Notes under the pieces: generated by a model
The model's input: the letters and a program-made list of their open reading frames with translations, nothing else
What the model was told of the DNA's origin: nothing
Databases searched by the model: none
Shown here: one piece after another, positions 8,844-17,553 of the stretch
Layout of the letters: the number at the start of each line of letters is the position of its first letter
How positions within the stretch are numbered: the stretch's first letter is position 1
From: Planctomyces sp. SH-PL62
GTDB lineage: Bacteria; Planctomycetota; Planctomycetia; Planctomycetales; Planctomycetaceae
Direction of reading: 5' to 3'
Assembly: GCA_945905295.1 (NCBI GenBank)
Contig: CAMDPX010000002.1
Location: forward strand, 1-64,000
Length of the DNA: 64,000 nucleotides
Position numbers and translations under genes: made by a program

Positions 8844-8903
8844 CCAATCTCGCCAGAGATTGGGGGCAACTGGTAGCGACATCCCAAGCTCTGACGAGCT
8901 TGG
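8844..8903. repeat. Two small hairpin units, CTCGCCAGAG type
   Basis: CCAATCTC-gcca-GAGATTGG (8844-8863) and CCAAGCTC-tgac-GAGCTTGG (8884-8903) are consecutive short palindromes. They resemble the units in the compound element at 55672-55792, which also reads CTCGCCAGAG at its centre. Confidence 0.75.
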
Positions 8904-8927
8904 CGACGGCGGCATGAATGCGTCGGC

Positions 8928-9755
8928 TTAGTAGCCGTACGCCTTGTTGGCGGTGTCGAAGTCGAGGTCGCCGAAGCCCAGGTTCGTCTTCACGTTCGAG
9001 TACGTGTATTCCTCGACGATCGGTGCCTCGGCCCCAGCGACTGGGAAACCGAATTGCTCGACGCGCACCGGCAGGCCGGTTTCCTTTGAAATATACATGC
9101 GGCTCATGTGGAACTTCGCGTGCGGAACTTGCTTGGCATAGCTCGTCTCGACCACTTTGCAGTCGACCTTGTCGAGCTTCGCGTTCGGGAAGAACTTCAC
9201 CACGCAGTCGTCGTGCTTTTCGTCTTCCTGCCACTGTGAGGTCAGCGTGGAGACCAGGTTCGACATGCCGAACATCGTGATCGGGTAGCGGTTCTCTTCC
9301 AGCGCGTCTTTGCTGTCCGGCTTCAACTTGATGGTGCCGACGATGGAGGTGATCCCTTCGCCGTGAGCCAGCAGCTTGTCCTTGTTTCGGCCTGCGACAT
9401 AAATGACTTCGCGGCCGGCGTGCGGGTTGAGGTACTTGATGTAGACGCTGAAGGGCTCCTCGCGAAACTTCACGTACATTTCCGACTGGATCAGTTTACG
9501 GCCAACAACTTCCTTCTTGGTGAAGGTGGCTTCGTAGTCCTTGATCTTTTTCAGATTCTCTTGGACTTCTTTGGCCAACTTGATCGCGGCACCGACCTTT
9601 TGGGTATCGCCGGTGGTGGCGTCGTTGCGTTTCGCAGTCTTGGGGACGTCAGCAGCGACGGCCCAGCTCGGCAGCAACAAGCCCGCCGAGAAGGCGACCG
9701 TGTGTTTCAAAAAATCTCGACGCATCGAACTCGTGGAGGGACGACTCATCATCAA
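8928..9755 (-). CDS. DUF1571 exported protein
   Basis: A 275-residue protein with a Tat-like signal (SMRRDFLKHTVAFSAGLLLP) ending near AVAAD. It matches the planctomycete DUF1571 pattern, whose fold is thought to resemble outer-membrane lipoprotein carriers (LolA/LolB-like). Visible features are DYEATFTKKEVVGRKL, FREEPFSVYIKYLNP, GREVIYVAGRNKDKLLAHGEG and the C-terminal YTYSNVKTNLGFGDLDFD. Role unknown. Three adjacent Met codons make the exact start ambiguous. It is a single transcription unit ending at the terminator at 8794-8820. Confidence 0.85.
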   Translation of the reverse strand: MMMSRPSTSSMRRDFLKHTVAFSAGLLLPSWAVAADVPKTAKRNDATTGDTQKVGAAIKLAKEVQENLKKIKDYEATFTKKEVVGRKLIQSEMYVKFREEPFSVYIKYLNPHAGREVIYVAGRNKDKLLAHGEGITSIVGTIKLKPDSKDALEENRYPITMFGMSNLVSTLTSQWQEDEKHDDCVVKFFPNAKLDKVDCKVVETSYAKQVPHAKFHMSRMYISKETGLPVRVEQFGFPVAGAEAPIVEEYTYSNVKTNLGFGDLDFDTANKAYGY

Positions 9756-10193
9756 TCAATTCCTTTTGTAAAAAGCACGCGAGGTGCTTCCTTCCTGGAG
9801 AGCGTCTCGGCGAGGAGCGGAGGCTAGTGGGCGGCGTGAGGGGCACAAGTCTCCGACTGGTGGCCTTCGCGCGGTTTGGAGACAGCACCAAACCTGCTTC
9901 ACCGCAATTCGTATCGGGACGAATGACCGGTGGACTTCACGAGGTGTGACCGGCAGGGACAGAAATCACTCGCGTCCACCGATCCGCAAGCGTCGCTGGC
10001 GATGCGACCCGAAAGGTTTCGCGGCGAGTTTGTACTGACGAGGCAAATTCCTCGACAGAGCAAATCGGCGAAAACTGCCGTTGAGGCGATTTCACAAATC
10101 GGCCTACATTCCCCGCGTCGCTTCAACCTCGCATGACGTGAGGTGCGACGCACTGTCTCCGGCTTCGGCCGATGGAACGGGAGATTCGCAAGG
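9756..10193. other. Intergenic between divergent genes, no gene seen
   Basis: About 440 bases lie between the divergently oriented DUF1571 gene and the next plus-strand gene. Apart from a small inverted pair AAGCACGCGAGGTGCTT near 9773-9790, I see no structure or plausible coding frame. Promoters for both genes should be here. Confidence 0.5.
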
Positions 10194-10931
10194 ATGCGCT
10201 CTCAATCTGGCTCTTCGCTTTCGACGTTGGTGTTCTTGGTGCCGCTACTCGGCGTTCCGCTGATGGCGATCTTTGGCGTCCCGCAATTCGTGCCGGTGAT
10301 CGCGTCGTCGGCCAGCGACGATGCCGCACGATCATCGACCACACGCCGTTCACGAGGCGTGGGTGAGTCCGCGGCAGCAACGCCATTGGTCTCAGAGAAA
10401 TCGCCGCGCGATTCAACGTCACGCGATGACGAGCGAATCGACGATCTCTTTCGGCCCGCGAAATCAGCTCCGCGCGACAGCCGTCCGTTGCGGGGAGAAG
10501 CGTTGGGACGCGAGACGAAGTTTATCGAGACGTCGCAGGGCTCGGACACTTGGCTGACTCAGACCTCTGCCGAGGATCAAGCCGCTGAGATATTTTCGGA
10601 TCGGTCAAAAATGAAACAACCTGGCGAGCGGGGCGGCGTCAGCCCCCCGGTGAGTTCGCCAAGAACCGGGGGGCAGACGCCGCCCCGCTCGCCTGAGTCA
10701 TCGGACCAAGGGCTGACTTGGCGCGAGGCAGTGCGGCAATTGAACGAACTGGGCATCCAAGAGTTTCGTCTTGAGCCGGGCCGTCAGCTCGGTGAGTTCT
10801 ATTTCGCTTGCGAGTTCACTCCCGATCGCGACGCACGCATCACGCGCCGCTTTGAAGCCGAAGCCAAGGAACCGCTGCTGGCGGTCGCCGCCGTTCTGCG
10901 GCAAATCGACGAGTGGCTGCCGCGACGATGA
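10194..10931 (+). CDS. Membrane-anchored protein of unknown function with repeat-derived linker
   Basis: A 245-residue protein. ATG 10194 has GGGAG about 10 bases upstream and gives MRSQSGSSLSTLVFLVPLLG, a single N-terminal membrane segment. A charged, low-complexity region follows. A C-terminal globular part of about 75 residues (LTWREAVRQLNELGIQEFRL ... ITRRFEAEAKEPLLAVAAVL) looks like the conserved functional unit. Residues ~143-167 (GERGGVSPPV...GGQTPPRSP) are the translation of an inverted repeat. Not recognised; it precedes scpB on the same strand. Confidence 0.75.
   Translation: MRSQSGSSLSTLVFLVPLLGVPLMAIFGVPQFVPVIASSASDDAARSSTTRRSRGVGESAAATPLVSEKSPRDSTSRDDERIDDLFRPAKSAPRDSRPLRGEALGRETKFIETSQGSDTWLTQTSAEDQAAEIFSDRSKMKQPGERGGVSPPVSSPRTGGQTPPRSPESSDQGLTWREAVRQLNELGIQEFRLEPGRQLGEFYFACEFTPDRDARITRRFEAEAKEPLLAVAAVLRQIDEWLPRR
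10623..10693. repeat. Inverted repeat, GGCGAGCGGGG family (copy 1, in CDS)
   Basis: 29-nt arms at 10623-10651 and 10665-10693 with one mismatch. The arm reads GGCGAGCGGGGCGGCGTCAG then CCCCCCGGT. The same arm recurs at 23336 and, with small changes, at 42886. Confidence 0.95.
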
Positions 10932-10947
10932 TTAAGGTCGGACTCTC

Positions 10948-11676
10948 ATGGCCATCGGTCCGAATTTCTCCTGCCTCCCAGGTTCACCGCCGGGGCTGGG
11001 CAACTCCCGATCTTGCTCTGGGCCGGCGCGCGGCTTCGTTTGGAACTTCTTCGCAACGAACCGCGAACGCTGTGGCGATGCGAATTCCTCCAATGGCAAC
11101 GATCGCAGCCGGCGCACACCGAAGATGGCTCGGCTAGAGGCCGTGTTGTTCGTGGCCGATGAGCCGCTGCCGATCAAACGGCTGGTGCAACTGGCGACGT
11201 TGGCCGATGCCGACGAGGCTCAAGCTTTGATCGACCGGCTGAACGGTGCCTACGACGCAAGCGATTCCACGTTTCGGATCGAACCGGTCGCCACCGGAGT
11301 CCGTTTGCTGACACGTCGCGAATTCGTCTACTGGCTCGACAAGCTGCATCAGCGGCAAGCGGCGTTCAAACTGACGCCGCCAATGCTCGAAACGTTGGCG
11401 ATCGTCGCGTACCGACAACCGCTGACGCGAGCGGACCTCGAAGCCGTTCGCGGCGTGCAATCGGCCGAGATGCTCAAGCAGTTGATGGAGCGTGAACTGG
11501 TCCGCATCGCGGGCGAAGACGACTCGCTCGGCCGCCCGTTCTTGTACGAGACCACACGCAAGTTTCTGGAGCTTTACGGCCTGCAATCGCTCGACGACTT
11601 GCCGATGGCCGAGCGACTTCGTCGCGGCCGAACACCGCCACCTGCCACGACGGACGTCTTCACCAGCGCAGCGTGA
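10948..11676 (+). CDS. scpB: Segregation and condensation protein B (ScpB)
   Basis: ScpB is the winged-helix accessory subunit of the SMC-ScpA complex that condenses and segregates chromosomes. The conserved body starts at MARLEAVLFVADEPL (ATG at 11125) and continues with LLTRREFVYWLDKL, LTPPMLETLAIVAYRQPLTR, AEMLKQLMERELVRIAG, GRPFLYETTRKFLELYGLQS and DDLP, all hallmark ScpB motifs. The frame carries 59 extra N-terminal residues if it starts at 10948, where AAGG lies about 12 bases upstream; no ribosome site precedes 11125. I give the longer form, but the shorter 183-residue protein is possible. ScpA is not nearby. Confidence 0.9.
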   Translation: MAIGPNFSCLPGSPPGLGNSRSCSGPARGFVWNFFATNRERCGDANSSNGNDRSRRTPKMARLEAVLFVADEPLPIKRLVQLATLADADEAQALIDRLNGAYDASDSTFRIEPVATGVRLLTRREFVYWLDKLHQRQAAFKLTPPMLETLAIVAYRQPLTRADLEAVRGVQSAEMLKQLMERELVRIAGEDDSLGRPFLYETTRKFLELYGLQSLDDLPMAERLRRGRTPPPATTDVFTSAA

Positions 11677-11993
11677 ATCCGCATCGCCAGAAGCTGTTTC
11701 AAAACTTGCCCGACGCGCAAAGCGAGGGAATGAAAACTTTTTTTGTCGCTGCGGCGTCAAGTTCTGGTAGATGTTGAACACGATTTGTTTCGCACACGGA
11801 TGCGAGGGGCACACACGGATGGCGGCGGTGCGAACGATTCTCTTTGATCCGTGTGCGCCTCTCGCATCCGTGTGCGAAGTCCGTGTGCAACACTTTCGAA
11901 TCCGCAATCCCAATCCAGAAGACACTGCCATCGAACTCGTGGTCTAAAGCAAAACCTCGTGAGTGATTCCATTTTGGAATCGCTTCCAACACA
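11677..11993. other. Intergenic between convergent scpB and HU genes
   Basis: Non-coding. It holds the inverted repeat at 11791-11876, a small palindrome GATTCCA-ttt-TGGAATC (11965-11981), and leads into the HU terminator. No gene is supported here. Confidence 0.6.
11791..11876. repeat. Inverted repeat, CACACGGATGCGAG family (copy 1)
   Basis: Arms at 11791-11820 and 11847-11876 are nearly perfect inverses (CGCACACGGATGCGAGGGGC versus CGCACACGGATGCGAGAGGC on the opposite strand). Each arm contains CACACGGAT twice. A second copy lies at 58178-58262. Confidence 0.9.
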
Positions 11994-12028
11994 AAAAGCC
12001 CGGCCGCCACTCAGGCAGCCGGGCTTTT
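11994..12028 (-). terminator. Rho-independent terminator of the HU-like gene
   Basis: AAAAGCCCGGC (11994-12004) pairs with GCCGGGCTTTT (12018-12028). On the minus strand the stem is followed by TTTTT. It lies about 30 bases past the HU stop codon and, being A/T flanked on both sides, could also stop scpB transcripts. Confidence 0.85.
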
Positions 12029-12059
12029 GTGTTTTTGCAATTCGCTTCGGATCAGTCGA

Positions 12060-12380
12060 TTACTGAACCATGTCCTTGAGGGACTTGAGCGGACGCACCT
12101 TGACGACGTTCTTAGCCGGCTTGGCCGGGACGTCCATCAGTTCGCCCGGCTTGAACGGGTTGGGCACACCCTTCTTGGCTTTGGTCGCCGGCTTCGAGAT
12201 GCGGACGATCTTCAGCAAGCCTGGGATGGCGATGATGCCCGACCCCTTCTTGCCGATTTGGCTGGCGACCAGCTTCGTCAGCGCGTCAAGCACAGCCGAG
12301 ACCTGCTTCCGGTTCAGTTCCGAACCTTCGGCCAGCTTGTTGAGAATGTCAGACTTCGAGATCGATTTCGGGGCCGCCAT
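12060..12380 (-). CDS. HU family DNA-binding protein
   Basis: A 106-residue histone-like protein: SKSDILNKLAEGSELNRKQV at the N-terminus, then VLDALTKLVASQIGKKGSGI, the beta-arm region IPGLLKIVRISKPATKAKKG, and a C-terminal NVVKVRPLKSLKDMV. The dimeric HU fold bends DNA. The arm lacks the classical RNPxTG and has PNPFKPGELMDVPAKP instead, a variant common in planctomycete HU-like proteins. It is monocistronic with its own terminator. Confidence 0.9.
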   Translation of the reverse strand: MAAPKSISKSDILNKLAEGSELNRKQVSAVLDALTKLVASQIGKKGSGIIAIPGLLKIVRISKPATKAKKGVPNPFKPGELMDVPAKPAKNVVKVRPLKSLKDMVQ

Positions 12381-12600
12381 TGTGACTTCCTTTCAAACAG
12401 AGCGGTGACAAACAGGATCCGGGCCACGCAACGCTTCAGATGTTTTTGTGCCCGACGTGATTCGGCTGAAAAGCTCGCTGAATCTCGCGATGAACCTCGC
12501 GAACGGGCCGGAAATTAGCGGTGCCTTTCCGTGAAATCAACCACTGCAACCGTGACGAATTGCGATTTTCTCGGAGAAATTTGGCAGTTTTTCGCGACAG
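12381..12600. other. Intergenic upstream of the HU gene
   Basis: 220 bases between two minus-strand genes, holding the HU promoter region. The upstream part is locally AT-richer (GAATTGCGATTTTCTCGGAG). No gene or strong hairpin. Confidence 0.4.
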
Positions 12601-14706
12601 TCAATGTGGCTTTGAAGAGTTCAATGAAGGAAATGGAGACGCCTCGACCGCCGTCAGTCGTTGAAAGGTCAGCATCTGACCGGTCGGTGGATCGGTGATC
12701 GTGATCTCGATCTGCGCAACGCCGAACGGAATCTCATTGCACAACCACAAGTCGCAACGATAGCGCAACGGATGATCGAAGTGCTGCGGTTGAAACAAAA
12801 CTTGAGCAGCCGCTCGCTGACAACGAAACGCTTTCTCTGATCGCAGCGGCGTCTTGAGATACCGAATGTGCCCCGGCTTGTACTCCACCGACTGCGGCAA
12901 GCCGGTGACGAGACGCTGCGCGGCGAGCAGTCGCTCGCGCGTGTCACCACCAGCATCACTAAGTTCGCGAAAACTCAAAGCTTCAGATGCTTTCGTGTCT
13001 GGATTGAAGCTGACGAGACGCAGAAACTCGGACGACTTCCTGCCAACATTGAACAAACTGTTGTCGATTGTGACGCCGACTTTAGGCGCGCTATCAAAAG
13101 CGGATCGAATGTGATCAAGATGGTTCCAACGGAAGGTCACCGCTTGAATGTTGGGGAGCTTGGGGTCCGTTCGCTTGTCTGTTTCAACCGTCAATGAAAA
13201 CTCGCCAATAAACCTGTTGTCTGAAAAAGGATTCTCGACGGTTCCAAGCAGATTTGCCCCAGTACCCGCAAATCGCACGAAGACTCGGCCTTCGATCGCC
13301 GGATCACCGAGCTTCGGGAACCACGACCACAATGGATGGCCAAACTCGAACGGTGGCGGAGACTCGGAGTATTCGAGCCATCCCCATCGTTCCATCGCCG
13401 AAAGCAGCCACGTCGATTGCCACGGATTGCTACCGGGCAAACTGGCAGAGACGACCGACGCCGCGAGCAGGCACGACGAAAGAATTTGAAAACCGCGCCG
13501 CGAGCCCCACGCATCGAAGACCGGGATCATCGCAAGCAGCCACAGCGGCGCGAGCCACAGCATCCAACGCAGCGCGATGCTGTTGCCACCGTAGTTGTAG
13601 TTCTGCGTGCGAGTCAGATAGAAGCCGAGGACCACCGCCGTCAGCCCCGCTCCGACAATCAACATCGTGCGCTGCCGGCACTCCGGCCAGCGACGCCAGC
13701 CGAGCCAGCCGACCAGCGTCAGCAGCCAGACGGGCGTCAGCGACAACAAGCCGTGATGGCCGATCGTGCAATGCACGAAGTACATCAGCGGCGAGTCGAG
13801 GTTGCGATCCAAGCCTTGCGGGTGCGACCAGTAGCTGGGAATGCCTGCGTGCTCGTAGACGTACTTGTCGCTGCCGTAGCTGGAATAGAACGGCGACAGC
13901 GAGCCGGTCACGACGCAATTCAACGCCACGAACGCGACGATCGGGATCAACGCCGCCGGAACGAACACAGTCAGCGTTCGCTTCCGATCGACCTTGAACA
14001 ACATCGCTCCAAAGACCACGACGAGCAGCGCGGCGGGAAGCTCGAACGTGAATGTTGCCGCCGCGAAGAAGCCCACCAGCGCGAAGAACCGATTGCGATG
14101 TTCGCCGTCGGTTATGACGCGCAACAGCGGGTACAGCGCCAGCACGACACAGATCGCGGCGGGCGAATGATTGTTGAGCGACGACGTGAACGGGCCGAGC
14201 AGTGTCGCCCAACTCGCCACGACCAATACGAACAGCTTGCCGAAATCGCGGCGAGCGTATCGCTCGACCAACATCGCGATGACGATCAGCGACAGGACTT
14301 GCGGGAGCCAGTTGACGATCAGCAGAACCAGACGCGAGACCTCCACCGTATTTTCGGTCAGGTTCCAGCCGGTGAGCCGTTTGACGCACCAGTAAACTCC
14401 GGCGACCAAAGTGCTTTGCAGCGGCGGCTTCGACGAATAGAAGTCCCCCTCGTGTCGCACTTTGTCGATCGTGCCCCAACCGGGCACGGCGTCAATCTCG
14501 TCGATTTGAAACGTGCCTCGTTCGACCAGCGACCAGACGGTCTCCCAGCGCGAACGATCATTCGCCGACTGCAATGGCGTGGATTGCACGATCTGAGTGA
14601 ACGACATCGCCGACGCCACGACAACGATCAGCAGCATCGCGAACCGTCGCACTGCACGGGCTTCAGTCACGGGATCGCTGGCAGAATTCGCGCTGTGATC
14701 CGTCAT
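12601..14706 (-). CDS. Polytopic membrane protein, GT-C glycosyltransferase-like
   Basis: A 701-residue protein. The N-terminal ~440 residues have about ten membrane spans and the C-terminal ~230 residues are soluble and extracytoplasmic. An early loop with ERGTFQIDEI and DKVRHEGDFYSSKPPLQSTL resembles the first periplasmic loop of dolichyl-phosphate-mannose/ArnT-type transferases. SSYGSDKYVYEHAGIPSYWS and TRTQNYNYGGNSIALRWMLW are other family-like loops. It probably uses a polyprenyl-linked sugar on the outer face of the membrane, but the acceptor is unknown. It stands alone, with a long inverted repeat just upstream. Confidence 0.75.
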   Translation of the reverse strand: MTDHSANSASDPVTEARAVRRFAMLLIVVVASAMSFTQIVQSTPLQSANDRSRWETVWSLVERGTFQIDEIDAVPGWGTIDKVRHEGDFYSSKPPLQSTLVAGVYWCVKRLTGWNLTENTVEVSRLVLLIVNWLPQVLSLIVIAMLVERYARRDFGKLFVLVVASWATLLGPFTSSLNNHSPAAICVVLALYPLLRVITDGEHRNRFFALVGFFAAATFTFELPAALLVVVFGAMLFKVDRKRTLTVFVPAALIPIVAFVALNCVVTGSLSPFYSSYGSDKYVYEHAGIPSYWSHPQGLDRNLDSPLMYFVHCTIGHHGLLSLTPVWLLTLVGWLGWRRWPECRQRTMLIVGAGLTAVVLGFYLTRTQNYNYGGNSIALRWMLWLAPLWLLAMIPVFDAWGSRRGFQILSSCLLAASVVSASLPGSNPWQSTWLLSAMERWGWLEYSESPPPFEFGHPLWSWFPKLGDPAIEGRVFVRFAGTGANLLGTVENPFSDNRFIGEFSLTVETDKRTDPKLPNIQAVTFRWNHLDHIRSAFDSAPKVGVTIDNSLFNVGRKSSEFLRLVSFNPDTKASEALSFRELSDAGGDTRERLLAAQRLVTGLPQSVEYKPGHIRYLKTPLRSEKAFRCQRAAAQVLFQPQHFDHPLRYRCDLWLCNEIPFGVAQIEITITDPPTGQMLTFQRLTAVEASPFPSLNSSKPH

Positions 14707-14725
14707 ACTGACTCGATCCTTTGGT

Positions 14726-14810
14726 CTTCATTTTTTGCCCCACATTTTTTTGCCAGCTCAGGCCAGAACGTAACGCAGCTGGCAAAAAAATGTGGGGCAA
14801 AAAAATGAAG
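14726..14810. repeat. Inverted repeat with GCCCCACATTTTTTTGCC arms
   Basis: Arms of 33/34 nt at 14726-14758 and 14777-14810 match apart from one extra A. The 18-nt loop is short. It lies between the start of the glycosyltransferase-like gene and the stop of the formyltransferase gene. Unlike most others here, the arms are A/T-rich. Confidence 0.93.
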
Positions 14811-14846
14811 GCAGAGGAAATGATCTCTAGCGAGGGGTTCTCGATG

Positions 14847-15779
14847 TCACAGCAATTCGCGCAAGTGATAGTGATGCTTTCCCAACTTGCCGCCGTAATT
14901 ACCGGCAGTGATGAGGGTCAGACCGGAACAGCGCGCGGCGGCGTGCAAACCGGCTCGCATCGCAGCGCGAACGGCGTCGGCGGAGAGGCCGTCGATCACC
15001 AGCTCGTAGACTGCTCCGGTGCCGGGCGGCAGTTCGCTGCGCGTCAGAGCAATCAGCGTCGGGCAATAGGCGTCGTTGGTGCTGGCCTTCAATTTCTTGT
15101 AGCGCGAGCCGATCTTACTGCCGGCTCGGACAATGCCGCCGGGGAACGGCAGCGCGACGTCGGCGACTTCGCGCATGGCGTTGGCGGCGGATTCCGCAGC
15201 GAGTAACGCTTGAGTTTGATCGGCCGCACACAGCAACAAGTTGCCGCCGGCGACCCCTTTGATCGTGCCGATGCGATCTTCGCAGAGGAACTCGCCGTCC
15301 ATGACGGGGATGCGCCAGAAGCGGCGTGTGCCGAGTTTCTTGGAGGACTGAAAGCCGTCGCCAAAGAATCGCAGTTGGCCGCCGACGGCGATTTGTTTGT
15401 CGCGTGGAATCCCCGGCAGGCCGCCATAGCAGGCGGTTGTCGGGCAGGTCAGCACGCATTGGCCGACACGTTCGGTCACCGCTTTTTGAAGAGCGTCACG
15501 GCTGAAGGCGAACAGCAGCACGCTGACCCCCGGTCGTCCATCCGGCGTCTCATCCGCAGACAAGGAGCGTTCGAGGGCCGCTTCACAATCGCACGCGATG
15601 ACGCTGGTGGCGAAGCCACAGAGTTCATTCGCCGCCGTTCGCGCCCAGTTTTCTGTCGCGGCGGTGATGATCAACCGCGTGCCAGTGATCGGGAACGCCT
15701 CTGCGAACGTATCGGCGACAGGTGTGCCATGCAGATTCAGAAGTGCCGGCGGAGCGGCGGTGTCAGTCGCGGCGGTCAA
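14847..15779 (-). CDS. fhcD: Formylmethanofuran--tetrahydromethanopterin formyltransferase (FhcD/Ftr)
   Basis: A 310-residue enzyme that transfers a formyl group between methanofuran and tetrahydromethanopterin in the H4MPT C1 pathway. It carries [75 protein letters not shown] and the C-terminal [17 protein letters not shown], all characteristic of the family. No ATG occurs at the family start. TTG 15779 with AAGG about 9 bases upstream gives the usual length, while the open frame runs 116 codons further with no homology. In bacteria FhcD works with FhcA, B and C for formaldehyde oxidation; none of these is in the window. Confidence 0.93.
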   Translation of the reverse strand: MTAATDTAAPPALLNLHGTPVADTFAEAFPITGTRLIITAATENWARTAANELCGFATSVIACDCEAALERSLSADETPDGRPGVSVLLFAFSRDALQKAVTERVGQCVLTCPTTACYGGLPGIPRDKQIAVGGQLRFFGDGFQSSKKLGTRRFWRIPVMDGEFLCEDRIGTIKGVAGGNLLLCAADQTQALLAAESAANAMREVADVALPFPGGIVRAGSKIGSRYKKLKASTNDAYCPTLIALTRSELPPGTGAVYELVIDGLSADAVRAAMRAGLHAAARCSGLTLITAGNYGGKLGKHHYHLRELL

Positions 15780-16051
15780 TATCGTCTGCCTTTTTGAGAG
15801 TTGATCAGCGGTCTTGTCATCGGAGTTTAGCCGGACGTTCGTGAGTGACAAACGCAGAAGAGCCAAACAGGGTTCCGGGACCGGTGTTCGCCAGGATCTG
15901 TGTGTGACCGGCAGGAATTGTCGAGCGGCCGATCTCTCTGAATTTGACACCCTTGCTTGAAAAACAGATTCACATTCGTATTCTGCCGGTCGTCGTGGCC
16001 CAGAGCATGACTGAATCACGTTCGCGAAGATTGAAGATTGAGGCATCCGTG
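15780..16051. other. Intergenic between divergent fhcD and lipoprotein genes
   Basis: About 270 bases without a supported gene. The minus-strand frame here is open but shows no homology to FhcD. Promoters for both divergent genes should lie here. Confidence 0.45.
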
Positions 16052-16498
16052 ATGAAACGGGCACTGATTTGCAGTTTGCTCCTGCTTTTTCCGATGTGCG
16101 GTTGTGGCCAACGAACTGTCGTGGCACCAGTGGATAAGACTCGCATCAAGCTGCAGTCCATTAGCGGAGCCTATATGGCCGCAACGCTGAAAGCCGACAA
16201 AGCCCCCGCAAAAGCCGAAGATCTGCTGCCGTTTTTGGGAGATGAATCGACGTCCGAGGAACAAAAACGGCAGACGTTCCGCTCGGACAATGACGGAGAA
16301 GAATTCGTCATTGCGTGGGGTGTCGATTTCCGCAAGCAGGGGGCGGATGGTCTTTCGAGGGATGTCATTTTCGTTTACGAGAAGAAGGGCAAGAGGAGCC
16401 AACGATATGTGCTCAAACTGCCCTCGGATATCTTCGTCATTCCGGATGACGTCTTTCAGAAATCACAGTTTCCCAAGGGAAACGAACCAAGTCCTTAA
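16052..16498 (+). CDS. Small lipoprotein, unknown function
   Basis: A 148-residue product if it starts at ATG 16052, giving [20 protein letters not shown]: a short lipoprotein signal peptide with the lipidated Cys in FPMCGC (about residue 17). In-frame upstream Met codons (15944, 16007) lack any signal sequence. The mature part contains [19 protein letters not shown], a central acidic region and [21 protein letters not shown] recognise no family. The neighbour downstream is a DUF1559 pseudopilin-like protein. Confidence 0.7.
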   Translation: MKRALICSLLLLFPMCGCGQRTVVAPVDKTRIKLQSISGAYMAATLKADKAPAKAEDLLPFLGDESTSEEQKRQTFRSDNDGEEFVIAWGVDFRKQGADGLSRDVIFVYEKKGKRSQRYVLKLPSDIFVIPDDVFQKSQFPKGNEPSP

Positions 16499-16580
16499 TG
16501 CCGCCTTCAGACTGAATCCGGCATGATCCCTGCGTTATTGTCCAACGATTATTTTTTTTGCATGACCCGAGGCACGTCGC

Positions 16581-17510
16581 ATGCGAAGCCAACGAAGTCG
16601 ATCGGTTCCCTTTTGCCGCTCTGGACGAAGTGGATTCACGCTCATTGAGCTGCTGGTCGTGATTGCGATCATCGCGGTCTTGATCGCCCTTTTATTGCCG
16701 GCCGTGCAACAAGCTCGCGAGGCAGCGCGGCGTGCGCAATGCACGAACAATTTCAAGCAGATCGGATTGGCCTTCCAAAATCACCATGAGATCCACAAGG
16801 TCTTGCCATCGGGCGGACATAGTTGGATGGACGATCGAAATTTCGACACCCGTGGAAATCCCGAAGGGCCGATGTTGCAGAATTGGGGCTGGTGTTATCA
16901 GTTGCTCCCGTTGTTGGAGAAAAAAGCCCTCTGGGCCAACCCGTCCGATGCCGCCGTCGCGGCGTATCATTTGCCGGTCTATTCCTGTCCGAGCATCGAC
17001 ATCCGCACGTTTCCCTATGGGAACCCGAAATCTCCGACGCGCGCCCAATCGGATTATTCGGGAAATGGCGGCACCTGGGGTGTGAACGCGCCGAACGGAC
17101 CGCCGTCCAACGCGTGTGACGGTCCACTTCGTCCTCGAGGCTTGAATGCGACGTTTTCCAAATTGACCGACGGTCTTTCGACAACGATGTTCGCTGCCGA
17201 AAAATATCTGGACGGGGGTGGGCCGCGCTGCAACGACGATCAAGGTTGGACCGATGGTTGGGACAACGACACGATTTGCTTTTCGCACGGACAGGGGGGG
17301 GCCGGCGCACCTCCTTTGCCGCCGTATAAACATGGGACTTATGCCGCCACGCTGGGGTCGTGCGGTTCGTATTTTGGGAGTACTCACGTGGGCGCGATGA
17401 TGTGTGTTTTTTGCGACGGCTCCGGCAAGCGGATCTCGTTCAACATCAACGCTACGGTGTTTGAACGAGTTTTGAGCGGGACCGACGGGAAGGTCTACAC
17501 GCTGGAGTAA
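16581..17510 (+). CDS. DUF1559 prepilin-like protein
   Basis: A 309-residue secreted protein with the type IV pilin N-methylation signal [20 protein letters not shown] (cleavage before Phe near residue 19), then [20 protein letters not shown], the typical start of the planctomycete DUF1559 family. The C-terminus carries the H-X9-DG-type motif ([20 protein letters not shown]). Planctomycetes have many paralogues, and their roles (secretion pseudopilins or surface fibres) are unresolved. Several cysteines in the body may form disulfides outside the cytoplasm. Confidence 0.93.
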   Translation: MRSQRSRSVPFCRSGRSGFTLIELLVVIAIIAVLIALLLPAVQQAREAARRAQCTNNFKQIGLAFQNHHEIHKVLPSGGHSWMDDRNFDTRGNPEGPMLQNWGWCYQLLPLLEKKALWANPSDAAVAAYHLPVYSCPSIDIRTFPYGNPKSPTRAQSDYSGNGGTWGVNAPNGPPSNACDGPLRPRGLNATFSKLTDGLSTTMFAAEKYLDGGGPRCNDDQGWTDGWDNDTICFSHGQGGAGAPPLPPYKHGTYAATLGSCGSYFGSTHVGAMMCVFCDGSGKRISFNINATVFERVLSGTDGKVYTLE

Positions 17511-17553
17511 TCCTCGTCCGCCAAAAAGCTCAGTCGGGTTGCTTGCTTGAGCC

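Noticed and set aside
8072-8887. N-terminal extension of the thiolase
   Set aside because: The open frame continues 270 codons upstream, but it overlaps the membrane-protein gene and an inverted repeat; family homology starts at 8071.
13336-14808. 490-codon plus-strand open frame
   Set aside because: Antisense shadow of the glycosyltransferase-like gene; composition is Arg/Gln-rich junk without domains.
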